Shown piece by piece: positions 8,670 through 15,248 of a stretch of DNA of 26,768 bases; the stretch's first letter is position 1, and each line of letters begins with the position of its first letter. A program made the position numbers and the translations under genes. The notes below the pieces were generated by a model, which worked only from the letters and a program-made list of their open reading frames with translations, searched no databases and was not told where the DNA came from. This stretch comes from DATHTC01 sp035456465 (GTDB lineage Bacteria > Actinomycetota > Thermoleophilia > Gaiellales > Gaiellaceae). The DNA lies in the NCBI GenBank assembly GCA_035456465.1, contig DATIDD010000076.1, positions 1 through 26,768 on the forward strand. The letters run 5' to 3'.

Positions 8670-9484
8670 GCTCGCCTGCCCTCCACCACCCGCTCGTGCC
8701 CGGCCAAGTCGCGCGTGATCGTAACGTCCTCGTAGCCGAGCCTCTCGAGCGCGTGCGCGACCTCGGCCGCCTGGTCGTCGCCGACCTCGAGCACGAGCCA
8801 CGTCGTCCGGGCGGCGCGGGCGAGCTCCGCGTGCAGCCCCTCGCCGACGAGCGCTCCCCGGGGCTCCCAGTCCCGCACCTCGGGCTGCAGCCCCGGCAGC
8901 TCGTCCGCGCCGACGTAGGGCGGGTTCGAGACGACGAGATCCCAGCCCTCGGCGGCGGCCTCGAGCCCGGCCCCGCGGAGCTCGACGTCGAGGCCCAGCC
9001 GCTCCGCGTTCTCCCGGGCGAGCGACAGCGCGTCGCGCGACACGTCCACGGCCGTCACGCGCGCGCCGGGATGCTCGTCGGCGAGCGCGAGCGCGATCGC
9101 GCCGCAGCCGACGCCGACGTCGAGGACGCGCGGCCGCTCGGCGCCCTCGAGCAGCGCGAGACACCGCTCGACCACGATCTCGGTCTCCGGCCGCGGCACG
9201 AGCGCCCGCGTGTCGGTCCTCAGCGTCAGCCGCCGAAAGCCCCACTCGCCGAGCACGTACGCGAGCGGCTCGCGGGAGCCGCGCCGGCGGGCGAGCGAAC
9301 GCACCGCCTCGACCTCGGCCTCGCTGAGCGGCCGGTCGTGCTCGGTGTAGAGGCCGATGCGCGAGAGCCCCAGCGCGTGCGCGAGCAGGTGCTCGGCGTC
9401 GACCCGCGGCGAGTCGACGCCCTTCGCGGCGAGGAACGCGGTCGTGCGCCGCAGCGCGGTCGCGACCGTCAACGTGTCAGACAC
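8666..9484 (-). CDS. prmC: Peptide chain release factor N5-glutamine methyltransferase
   Basis: SAM-dependent enzyme that methylates the Gln of the GGQ motif in release factors; 272 residues. The N-terminal helical domain precedes a Rossmann methyltransferase with the SAM loop DVGVGCGAIALALAD (122-136) and the catalytic NPPY (187-190). The start is GTG 9484, 15 bases after the prfA stop; there is no clear Shine-Dalgarno, and later GTG or TTG codons within the first nine residues remain possible. Its substrate RF1 is encoded immediately upstream in the same operon. Confidence 0.95.
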   Translation of the reverse strand: MSDTLTVATALRRTTAFLAAKGVDSPRVDAEHLLAHALGLSRIGLYTEHDRPLSEAEVEAVRSLARRRGSREPLAYVLGEWGFRRLTLRTDTRALVPRPETEIVVERCLALLEGAERPRVLDVGVGCGAIALALADEHPGARVTAVDVSRDALSLARENAERLGLDVELRGAGLEAAAEGWDLVVSNPPYVGADELPGLQPEVRDWEPRGALVGEGLHAELARAARTTWLVLEVGDDQAAEVAHALERLGYEDVTITRDLAGHERVVEGRRA

Positions 9485-9499
9485 GACGATCGTGCGCGG

Positions 9500-10555
9500 T
9501 CAGACGCCGGCCGCGTCCAGCGCGAGGCGGCGCTCCTCCGCGGCCAGCCCCTCCGTGAACTCGTCCAGCTCCCCCTCGAGGATCCGGTCGAGCTGGTGCA
9601 CCGTGAGCTTGATCCGGTGGTCGGTGAGCCGGTTCTCCGGGTAGTTGTAGGTGCGGATCTTCTCGGCGCGCTCGCCCGACCCGATCTGCGACCGCCGCTG
9701 GGCCGCGAGCTCGGCCTGCTGGCGCTCGCGCTCCGCCTCGTACAGCCGCGCGCGCAGCACCCGCATCGCCTTCTGCTTGTTCTGGAGCTGCGACTTCTCG
9801 TCCTGCATCGCGACGACGATCCCGGTCGGCAGGTGCGTGATCCGTACCGCCGAGTCGGTCGTGTTCACCGACTGGCCCCCCGGGCCCGTGGAGCGGTAGA
9901 CGTCGATCTTGAGGTCGGCGTCGTTGACCTCGACCTCGACGTCCTCCACCTCGGGCATCACCGCGACGGTCGCGGTCGAGGTGTGGATGCGGCCCTGCGA
10001 CTCGGTCACGGGGACGCGCTGCACGCGATGGGTGCCCGCCTCCCACTTGAACACCGAGTAGGCGCCGTCGCCCTTGACGGCGAAGGTGACCTCCTTGAAG
10101 CCGCCGCCCTCGCTGGGGCTCGCCGACAGCTCCTCGACCCTGAAGCCGCGCCGCTCCGCGTAGCGCGTGAGCATGCGGTACAGGTCGCCCGCCCAGAGCG
10201 CGGCCTCGTCGCCGCCGACGCCCTGCCGGATCTCGACGATCACGTCCTTCGCGTCGGCGGGATCGCGCTCGACGAGCGCCAGCCGCAGCTGCTGCTCGAG
10301 CGCGACGAGGCGCTCCTCGAGCTCGGGCGCGAGCTCCCGGAGGTCCGCGTCGGAGCGCGCTGCCTCCAGGTCGTCGTGCGTCTCGCGCCACTGGCGCGCG
10401 AGCTCGTACGGGCCCTCGAGCTCCTTCAGCCGGCGGCCGACGGTCGCGGCCTCGCGGTGGTCGTCGTAGACGGACGGGTCGGAGAGGCGCTCGCGCGCCT
10501 CCTCGTAGGAGCGCTCGAGCTCGTCGACGAGCTGGGCGAACGGGGACGCTGCCAT
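9500..10555 (-). CDS. prfA: Peptide chain release factor 1
   Basis: Reads UAA and UAG at the ribosomal A site; 351 residues. The codon-recognition tripeptide is PVT (182-184) in RVPVTESQGRIHTS, a form of the RF1 P-x-T; RF2 would have SPF. The peptidyl-tRNA hydrolysis motif GGQ is at 226-228 (GPGGQSVNTTDSAVR). Start ATG 10555 gives the normal RF1 N-terminus; the open frame upstream is antisense-type sequence. No Shine-Dalgarno is visible, but TACCCT lies ten bases upstream, so a leaderless transcript is possible. Confidence 0.97.
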   Translation of the reverse strand: MAASPFAQLVDELERSYEEARERLSDPSVYDDHREAATVGRRLKELEGPYELARQWRETHDDLEAARSDADLRELAPELEERLVALEQQLRLALVERDPADAKDVIVEIRQGVGGDEAALWAGDLYRMLTRYAERRGFRVEELSASPSEGGGFKEVTFAVKGDGAYSVFKWEAGTHRVQRVPVTESQGRIHTSTATVAVMPEVEDVEVEVNDADLKIDVYRSTGPGGQSVNTTDSAVRITHLPTGIVVAMQDEKSQLQNKQKAMRVLRARLYEAERERQQAELAAQRRSQIGSGERAEKIRTYNYPENRLTDHRIKLTVHQLDRILEGELDEFTEGLAAEERRLALDAAGV

Positions 10556-10565
10556 GGCAGCGCGT

Positions 10566-10571
10566 AGGGTA
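10566..10571 (-). promoter_or_regulatory. Candidate -10 box before prfA
   Basis: TACCCT on the minus strand ten bases before ATG 10555, inside the 26-base gap after the OsmC gene. No -35 is evident. Confidence 0.35.
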
Positions 10572-10581
10572 GCCCCGCCCC

Positions 10582-11019
10582 TCAGTCCGAGACGAGTCGC
10601 GCCTCGAGCGTGAGCTCCGGAACGGCCGCGAGCGCCTGCGACACCGGGCAGCTCACCTTCGCGTCCTCGGCGGCGGCCCGGAAGCCGTCCTCGTCGAGGC
10701 CGGGCACGCGCCCCTCGACGCTCAGCGCGCTCTTCGTGATCCCGGTCCCCGGGACGAACGTCACGGTCGCCGACGTCCGCAGCTCCTCCGGCGGTGTCCC
10801 CGCCTTCGCGAGCACGTTCGACAGCGCCATCGCGAAGCACGACGCGTGTGCCGCGGCGATCAGCTCCTCGGGGCTCGTCCTGCCGCCCGACTCGTCCTCG
10901 GCTCGCGCCGCCCACGTCACGTCGAGCGGTGCGAGCGCGCCGCTGCCGACACGGTCGATCGTCCCGCTCCCGGACATCAGGTCGCCCTTCCACGTCACCT
11001 CGGCTCTGCGCTCTGCCAC
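10582..11019 (-). CDS. OsmC/Ohr-family peroxiredoxin-like protein (copy 2)
   Basis: 145-residue OsmC-fold protein, expected to reduce organic hydroperoxides with a Cys pair. The two redox cysteines are Cys61 in AHASCFAMAL and Cys124 in KVSCPVSQAL; the SPEEL segment before the first Cys is typical of the OsmC branch. The N-terminus (AEVTWKGDLMSGSGTI) matches the family beta hairpin. The start is GTG 11019, immediately after the TAG of its neighbour, so the two are cotranslated. It is a divergent tandem paralogue of the gene at 11020-11472. The physiological peroxide substrate cannot be read. Confidence 0.88.
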   Translation of the reverse strand: MAERRAEVTWKGDLMSGSGTIDRVGSGALAPLDVTWAARAEDESGGRTSPEELIAAAHASCFAMALSNVLAKAGTPPEELRTSATVTFVPGTGITKSALSVEGRVPGLDEDGFRAAAEDAKVSCPVSQALAAVPELTLEARLVSD

Positions 11020-11472
11020 CTACGTCACCTCCAGCGTCGCGTCGACGGAGATCGCCGCGGCCGCGCCGATCAGCGCCGACAGCGGACACCCGGCGTCTGC
11101 CCGCCGGACGGCTTCCTGGAACGCGTCGTCGTCGCTCCCGGGGACGCGGGCGCGCACCCGCAGTCGCGACTCGACGATGCGGTGGCCCTCGCCCTCGACC
11201 TCGTCGAGCACGACGACGGCGCGGACCTCGAGCCGCTCGGGCGGCGTACGGTCGCGCGTCAGCTCGGCCGCGAGCGACATCGCGTAGCAGCCCGCGTGCG
11301 CGGCCGCCACCAGCTCCTCGGGGCTCGTCTCGGGCGCGGACGCGGCGATGCGCGAGGGCTCGGAGTACGGCAGCCCCGCGAAGGCGCCGCTCGAGGCGGC
11401 GGTGATCGCGCCGCGGCCCCTGGCCGAGCTCCCCTCCCAGCTCACCTCCGCCTCGCGCGTGATCCGCGGCAT
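11020..11472 (-). CDS. OsmC/Ohr-family peroxiredoxin-like protein (copy 1)
   Basis: 150-residue OsmC-fold protein with Cys62 in AHAGCYAMSL and Cys129 in DAGCPLSALI, preceded by TSPEELVAAAHA as in its neighbour. Predicted cytoplasmic organic-peroxide reductase. ATG 11472 has no Shine-Dalgarno, but TAGGGT lies nine bases upstream, so this gene probably begins a leaderless operon with copy 2. The two copies keep the same architecture but differ widely in the central part, suggesting an old duplication with different substrates. Confidence 0.88.
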   Translation of the reverse strand: MPRITREAEVSWEGSSARGRGAITAASSGAFAGLPYSEPSRIAASAPETSPEELVAAAHAGCYAMSLAAELTRDRTPPERLEVRAVVVLDEVEGEGHRIVESRLRVRARVPGSDDDAFQEAVRRADAGCPLSALIGAAAAISVDATLEVT

Positions 11473-11481
11473 CGGCGGCGG

Positions 11482-11487
11482 ACCCTA
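11482..11487 (-). promoter_or_regulatory. Candidate -10 box of the OsmC pair (leaderless)
   Basis: TAGGGT on the minus strand, nine bases before ATG 11472; the bases between are CCGCCGCCG with no Shine-Dalgarno. Confidence 0.4.
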
Positions 11488-11552
11488 CCCTCCGGCGCCC
11501 CCGCGGGCGGCGCGCTCACGATCGCGCCACACGCGGCCGTGCACGCGGTGGT

Positions 11553-11685
11553 GCCGGCGTCGTCCGGCGCGGCGCTGAGCGTCCGCAGGGAGGCGGGACA
11601 GTGCGGACGCACGGCCCGCCGACTGGAGGACGCTCAGCGTCGCGAGGCGCCGCGGAGCCGGGCACCACCCGGCGGGAGCGGCGCC
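11553..11685 (-). other. Nested stem-loop element in a 229-base intergenic gap
   Basis: The gap 11473-11701 between DUF1385 and the OsmC pair holds no credible gene but much dyad symmetry. Stem I pairs 11568-11584 with 11628-11644 (16 of 17 bases complementary, 12 consecutive); inside it GGCGGG (11592-11597) pairs CCCGCC (11615-11620), and GTGC/GCAC closes a GGAC loop (11601-11612). Stem II pairs GGCGCCGC (11646-11653) with GCGGCGCC (11678-11685), enclosing GCCGGG/CCCGGC (11657-11662/11668-11673) with a CACCA loop. A minor GCCGG/CCGGC hairpin is at 11553-11568. It could be the DUF1385 terminator, a structured RNA, or a mobile palindromic element. Confidence 0.6.
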
Positions 11686-11701
11686 GCCCGGACGGCGCCG
11701 G

Positions 11702-12616
11702 CTACGCCATCACTTCGACGCGGCGCTCGTCGGTGGTGAGCCCCCCTTCGCGGCGGAGCGCCTCCGTGAGCGCGCGGATCGACACCTCGAGCTGGTCGAG
11801 GCTCGGCTCGCGCGTCGTCAGCCGCTGCAGCCACAGACCGGGCGCGAGGAACGTCATCAGCGCGCGGTTGTCCGTGTGCTTGCCGGCGAAGCGGATCACC
11901 TCGTACGCGAGGCCCGCGATCACCGGCAGCAGCAGGATCCGGCTCGCGATCAGCCAGTACCACGCGGGCTGGCCGACGAACGCGAACACGAAGATCGCGA
12001 TCACCATCACGTAGAGGAGGAAGGCGGTGCCGCAGCGCGGATGGATGAGCGAGAAGCGCGACACGTTCTGCGGCGTCAGCTCCTCGCCGGCCTCGAGCGC
12101 GTTGATCGCCTTGTGCTCGGCGCCGTGGTACTGGAACACCCGCCGCAGGTCTGGCAGGAGCGAGATCACGCACAGGTACGCGACGAACAGGGTCACGCGG
12201 ATGACGCCCTCGACGACGACGAACCAGCCCGTCGTCTCGATCGGGAGCCAGCTCGTGATCAACGCCGGCGTCACCTTGAACAGGGCGACCGCGAAGCCGA
12301 TCGCGATCGCGAACGCGAAGATGAGCGCGCCGCGCGAGAGCTCGGTCGAGACCTCGCCGTCGTCGTTCTCCTCCTGCGCCGCGTAGTTGGCGGAGATCGC
12401 CAGCGCGCGGAACCCGATCGCGAGGGACTCGCCGAGCGCGATCACGCCCCGGATGACGGGCAGCCGGAACAGCCGGTGCCGCGCCATCGGGCTCGAGATC
12501 GGGAAGTTGACCTCGGCGATCGCGCCGTTGGGCTTCCGGACCGCGAGTGACCAGTTCGACGGCGTGCGCATCATCACGCCCTCGAGCACCGCCTGGCCGC
12601 CGATCGTCGTGGACAT
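11702..12616 (-). CDS. DUF1385 (YqhQ-like) membrane protein
   Basis: 304-residue protein of the DUF1385 family, biochemical function not established to my knowledge. The N-terminus STTIGGQAVLEGVMMR is the family signature, followed by four or more membrane helices (about 97-118, 138-158, 198-220 and 222-240), the motif YHGAEHKAINALE (163-175) and HPRCGTAF (192-199). The conserved His, Glu and Cys residues suggest metal or redox chemistry, which is inference. ATG 12616 is chosen from the signature. Association with rpmE and prfA is common in Gram-positive genomes. Confidence 0.9.
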   Translation of the reverse strand: MSTTIGGQAVLEGVMMRTPSNWSLAVRKPNGAIAEVNFPISSPMARHRLFRLPVIRGVIALGESLAIGFRALAISANYAAQEENDDGEVSTELSRGALIFAFAIAIGFAVALFKVTPALITSWLPIETTGWFVVVEGVIRVTLFVAYLCVISLLPDLRRVFQYHGAEHKAINALEAGEELTPQNVSRFSLIHPRCGTAFLLYVMVIAIFVFAFVGQPAWYWLIASRILLLPVIAGLAYEVIRFAGKHTDNRALMTFLAPGLWLQRLTTREPSLDQLEVSIRALTEALRREGGLTTDERRVEVMA

Positions 12617-12640
12617 GAGCTGTCTATCGGCCGCCGGTGC

Positions 12641-12670
12641 GGGCCCCGTTACCCCGGGCCCCGTTACCCG
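12641..12670. repeat. Tandem 15-base repeat spanning the rpmE stop codon
   Basis: GGGCCCCGTTACCCC (12641-12655) is followed at once by GGGCCCCGTTACCCG (12656-12670). The second copy holds the rpmE stop TAA (minus strand) and the first supplies another TAA in the same frame 15 bases on. The two GGGCCC palindromes can also pair around a nine-base loop, possibly acting as a weak terminator. Confidence 0.7.
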
Positions 12671-12879
12671 CGCCGCGCCGACGCCTTCTCGAGGCGCCGC
12701 TGGAACCGCTCGACCCGGCCGCCGGAGTCCATCAGCTTCTGCTTCCCCGTGTAGAAGGGATGGCACGCGGAGCAGATCTCGACGTGCAGCTCGGCCTTCG
12801 TCGACCGCGTCTGGAACGTGTTCCCGCAGGAGCACGTCACGGTCGTCAGCACGTACTCGGGATGGATGTCGGCCTTCAT
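12664..12879 (-). CDS. rpmE: 50S ribosomal protein L31, zinc-binding form
   Basis: 71-residue L31. The zinc ligands are Cys16 and Cys18 (TCSCGN) and Cys36 and Cys39 (EICSACHPFYTGKQK), so this is the zinc-containing (C+) version. The start KADIHPEY is typical. ATG 12879 overlaps the TGA of the upstream PLP-enzyme gene as ATGA, and TATTCT lies nine bases upstream, so it can be read by coupling or from its own leaderless promoter. No zinc-free L31 paralogue is in the window. Confidence 0.97.
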   Translation of the reverse strand: MKADIHPEYVLTTVTCSCGNTFQTRSTKAELHVEICSACHPFYTGKQKLMDSGGRVERFQRRLEKASARRG

Positions 12880-13847
12880 GGTCGGGCCAGAATAGCAGAG
12901 GCGGTTTCGGGTGCCACGTTGCCTCCCGAGACGACGGCGACCACGGTCTCGGCGCCGTCGAGCGGCGCTTTCCGGGCGAGCAGGGCGGCCGTGGTGGCGG
13001 CTCCGGCGGCCTCGACCGCGAGCTTCGCGCGGCCGTAGAGGAAGCGGAACGCCTCCACGATCTCGTCCTCGGTGACGAGCACGCTCTCGACGCCGAGCGC
13101 GAGGCAGGTGGCGACGCAGTTCCCGCCCGCGTACGGGCCGTTGAGCCCGTCGGCCAGCGACTGCGCCTGCACCGTCACCGCCTCGCCCGCCTTGAGGCTC
13201 TCGTGCAGCGCGGGCGAGAGCTCGGGCTCGACGGCGACGACGCGCACGTCGGGCTTCATCCCCTTCACGGCCGCGGCGATCCCGGAGACCAGGCCGCCGC
13301 CGCCGACCGGGACCAGCACGACGTCCGCCTCGGGCACGTCCTCGAGGATCTCGACCCCGACCGTCCCCTGGCCCGCCATCACGAGCGGGTCGTCGTACGG
13401 GTGGACGAGCGTCCGGCCCGTCTCGCGCTCCAGCTCGTCGAGACGGACGAACGCGGCCGGGATGTCGGGGGCCACCGTGTCGACGGTGGCGCCGTAGCCG
13501 CGCGCGGCGGCGACCTTCATCGGGCTCGCGGTCTCCCACATCACGACGAGCGAGTCGATTCCCTGCTGCGCGGCCGCGAACGCGAGCGCCTGGGCGTGGT
13601 TGCCCGCGGAGATCGCGATCACGCCGCGCCGCTTCTCCTCCTCGGAGAGGGACGCCAGCTTCGTCAGCACGCCGCGGGGCTTGAACGAGCCGGTCCGCTG
13701 AAACAGCTCCGCCTTGAGCCGGACGTCGACCCCGGCGCGCTGCGACAGCGTCGCCGAGGACAGCGTCGGCGTCCGGTGGACGCGGCCGCCGATCGTCTCG
13801 CGCGCGGCGAGGACGTCGTCGAGCGTGATCGCGGGACCGCCGGGCAC
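12876..13847 (-). CDS. Threonine dehydratase-like fold-type II PLP enzyme (TdcB/serine racemase group)
   Basis: 323-residue enzyme of the tryptophan-synthase-beta family, expected to deaminate threonine or serine to a 2-oxo acid plus ammonia, or to racemise serine. The PLP Lys is in RTGSFKPRGVL (about residue 56), the phosphate loop is VGGGGLVSG, and SAGNHAQALA binds substrate. There is no C-terminal ACT domain, so it resembles the short catabolic form rather than biosynthetic IlvA. I give GTG 13847; GTG 13865, six codons earlier, is equally possible and neither has a good Shine-Dalgarno. It overlaps rpmE as ATGA. Confidence 0.85.
   Translation of the reverse strand: MPGGPAITLDDVLAARETIGGRVHRTPTLSSATLSQRAGVDVRLKAELFQRTGSFKPRGVLTKLASLSEEEKRRGVIAISAGNHAQALAFAAAQQGIDSLVVMWETASPMKVAAARGYGATVDTVAPDIPAAFVRLDELERETGRTLVHPYDDPLVMAGQGTVGVEILEDVPEADVVLVPVGGGGLVSGIAAAVKGMKPDVRVVAVEPELSPALHESLKAGEAVTVQAQSLADGLNGPYAGGNCVATCLALGVESVLVTEDEIVEAFRFLYGRAKLAVEAAGAATTAALLARKAPLDGAETVVAVVSGGNVAPETASAILARP
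12889..12894 (-). promoter_or_regulatory. Candidate -10 box of rpmE (leaderless)
   Basis: TATTCT on the minus strand, nine bases before ATG 12879, inside the last codons of the upstream gene. No Shine-Dalgarno is present. Confidence 0.4.
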
Positions 13848-13879
13848 CGCGCCAGGATGCTCCACAGCGCCCGAGAGGG

Positions 13880-14413
13880 TCAAGCGTGCACGTGGAGGTC
13901 GCCGTGGACGTGGAGCGGCGCGCGGATCCGCTCGTACACGGAGTGCGCCCAGACCTCGAACCCGAGCAGGGCCTCGACGTACTCGCGGTTGGCCGCCACG
14001 TCGCCGTCGCTCCGCCGCCGCAGCAGCTCCACGTTGTCGAGCCGCAGCCGCAGCTCCTCGGCGAGGGAGTCGGCGAGCAGCGCCTGCAGCTCGCGCGTCG
14101 AGCCCGTCTCCACCGCCCGCTCCGCGAGCGGCACGACGGGGCCGTGCCCGCCGGCCGGCTTGAGCCCGGTGTACGGAGCCCCCTCGCCGATCCGGTGGAG
14201 CCGGACGACGGTCTCGAGGAACCAGCGGTCGGCGAGCTCCTGCGCGTCGCCGCCGGCGGCGCGGACGGCGAGCGCGAGCTCTAGCGCCCGGGTCACCTCG
14301 CCCTCGGCCGCTTCGGGGACGAACGGCAGCGCGCGGTCGGCCTCGCGCCGCTTCAGCGCGTCCCGAGCGGCGGCGACGACGGGGCCGTCGAGCGAATCGC
14401 AGTGCGGAGGCAT
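13880..14413 (-). CDS. DUF6448 family protein
   Basis: 177-residue soluble protein. The N-terminus PPHCDSLDGPVV and the central GEGAPYTGLKPAGG with downstream acidic helices resemble the uncharacterised DUF6448 family as I recall it. The C-terminus is His-rich (LHVHGDLHVHA); with His4 and Cys5 this could bind a metal, which is inference. Start ATG 14413 is set by AAAGGAGG seven bases upstream rather than the earlier in-frame ATG 14455. It lies downstream of the DUF6766 gene across a stem-loop. Confidence 0.8.
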   Translation of the reverse strand: MPPHCDSLDGPVVAAARDALKRREADRALPFVPEAAEGEVTRALELALAVRAAGGDAQELADRWFLETVVRLHRIGEGAPYTGLKPAGGHGPVVPLAERAVETGSTRELQALLADSLAEELRLRLDNVELLRRRSDGDVAANREYVEALLGFEVWAHSVYERIRAPLHVHGDLHVHA

Positions 14414-14420
14414 CCTCGGC

Positions 14421-14428
14421 CCTCCTTT
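14421..14428 (-). promoter_or_regulatory. Strong Shine-Dalgarno deciding the DUF6448 start
   Basis: AAAGGAGG on the minus strand, seven bases before ATG 14413. It excludes the 14-residue longer version. Confidence 0.75.
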
Positions 14429-14461
14429 CGATCGGTACGCGGATCGTCGCGGCACGCCCGG

Positions 14462-14491
14462 CCGGCCGCGTCAGCGGATCCGCGGAGCCGG
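14462..14491 (-). terminator. Stem-loop directly after the DUF6766 gene
   Basis: CCGGC (14462-14466) plus CGCG (14467-14470) pair with CGCG (14481-14484) plus GCCGG (14487-14491), with a two-base bulge and a ten-base loop. It begins right after the TGA ending at 14492. There is no U-run. The loop side also holds the palindrome GCGGATCCGC (14474-14483). A terminator is inferred from position; the rest of the gap 14414-14491 holds the DUF6448 leader. Confidence 0.45.
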
Positions 14492-15157
14492 TCAGCCGCC
14501 GCTGCCGGTGGCGTCGTGCGGCTCGCCCACGGGCTTCGACTCGGCCGATCCGCGCGCCCGGAGGAAGATCGAGAACACGGCCATCGAGCCGACCGCGAGG
14601 AACTCGGACTGCCAGTTCTGGAGCGTGTCCTCCCAGAAGCTCGCCTCGGTCAGGTACCCGGACCACGACACGGCGGGCTGGTCGTGGTCGCGCTGCTGCC
14701 CGTTGAACTCCGTCCACCCGGTGACCGACTGGCCGAACCACGAGGCGACGAAGATCAGCGCCATCAGGATCAGCAGCGAGTCGGAGTACACCGCCCTCCG
14801 CCAGCCGCGCGCCCGCGCCCACGCGGGGCTGTCGGGCTCGGCGTGCGGGCCGACCTTCTGCTCCTCGTCGCTCTCGCGCCCGACGTCGGGCTTCGACTCG
14901 GTCGAGCCCTTCTGCACGAGCCAGATCGTCGCCAGGATCATCAGCGAGAACTGGAGGTACTCCGACTGCCAGTTCTCGAGCACGCCCTGGCCGAAGTGCG
15001 ACGAGACGAGGTACCGCGCGTACGAGACGGTCTCGGAGCCGTGCATGCGGGCGTCGTCGTTGAACACGGCGTGGCCCGCGATCGACTGGAACACGAGGGA
15101 GACGAGGAAGATCGCGCCGAAGAACAGCGAGAGGCCGTTGTCGCGGGCCCAGCGCAT
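14492..15157 (-). CDS. DUF6766 membrane protein with internal duplication
   Basis: 221-residue membrane protein resembling DUF6766, a family without known function. It is built from two copies of one module. Copy 1 (about 11-90) and copy 2 (about 128-209) each have a membrane helix, F-x-QS-x-x-G, a loop with FN and S-x-x-x-YL, the invariant NWQSE-Y/F-L (62-68 and 181-187), a second helix and GS-T/A-ESKP (84-90 and 203-209). A polar linker (91-120) joins them. ATG 15157 overlaps the stop of the small upstream frame as ATGA. Four helices are predicted. Confidence 0.8.
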   Translation of the reverse strand: MRWARDNGLSLFFGAIFLVSLVFQSIAGHAVFNDDARMHGSETVSYARYLVSSHFGQGVLENWQSEYLQFSLMILATIWLVQKGSTESKPDVGRESDEEQKVGPHAEPDSPAWARARGWRRAVYSDSLLILMALIFVASWFGQSVTGWTEFNGQQRDHDQPAVSWSGYLTEASFWEDTLQNWQSEFLAVGSMAVFSIFLRARGSAESKPVGEPHDATGSGG

Positions 15158-15240
15158 CAGCCGTGCGTCAGCCCGACGGTCGTCCAGAGGACGAGGCCGG
15201 CGACGATCACGAGCAGGTAGGCGACGAACAGCGTCCGCAC
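15157..15240 (-). CDS. Candidate 27-residue single-helix membrane peptide
   Basis: A GTG at 15240, nine bases past the end of the lytic transglycosylase gene, opens a 27-codon frame: VRT, a hydrophobic run LFVAYLLVIVAGLVLW, then TTVGLTHG and TGA. The TGA overlaps the ATG of the DUF6766 gene as ATGA. No Shine-Dalgarno is visible. Position between two coupled genes, a clean membrane helix and the overlap argue that it is real; its role may be a small membrane partner or just a translational coupler. It could instead be a chance frame. Confidence 0.45.
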   Translation of the reverse strand: MRTLFVAYLLVIVAGLVLWTTVGLTHG

Positions 15241-15248
15241 GGCGGGGG

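Noticed and set aside
8696..10567. 623-codon plus-strand frame opposite prmC and prfA
   Set aside because: Antisense shadow; the minus-strand frames have diagnostic NPPY and GGQ motifs.
11473..11701. Coding frame within the intergenic gap (76-codon plus-strand frame at 11348-11578)
   Set aside because: It mostly lies antisense to the OsmC gene, is Arg/Pro-rich and has no ribosome site; dyad symmetry explains the region better.
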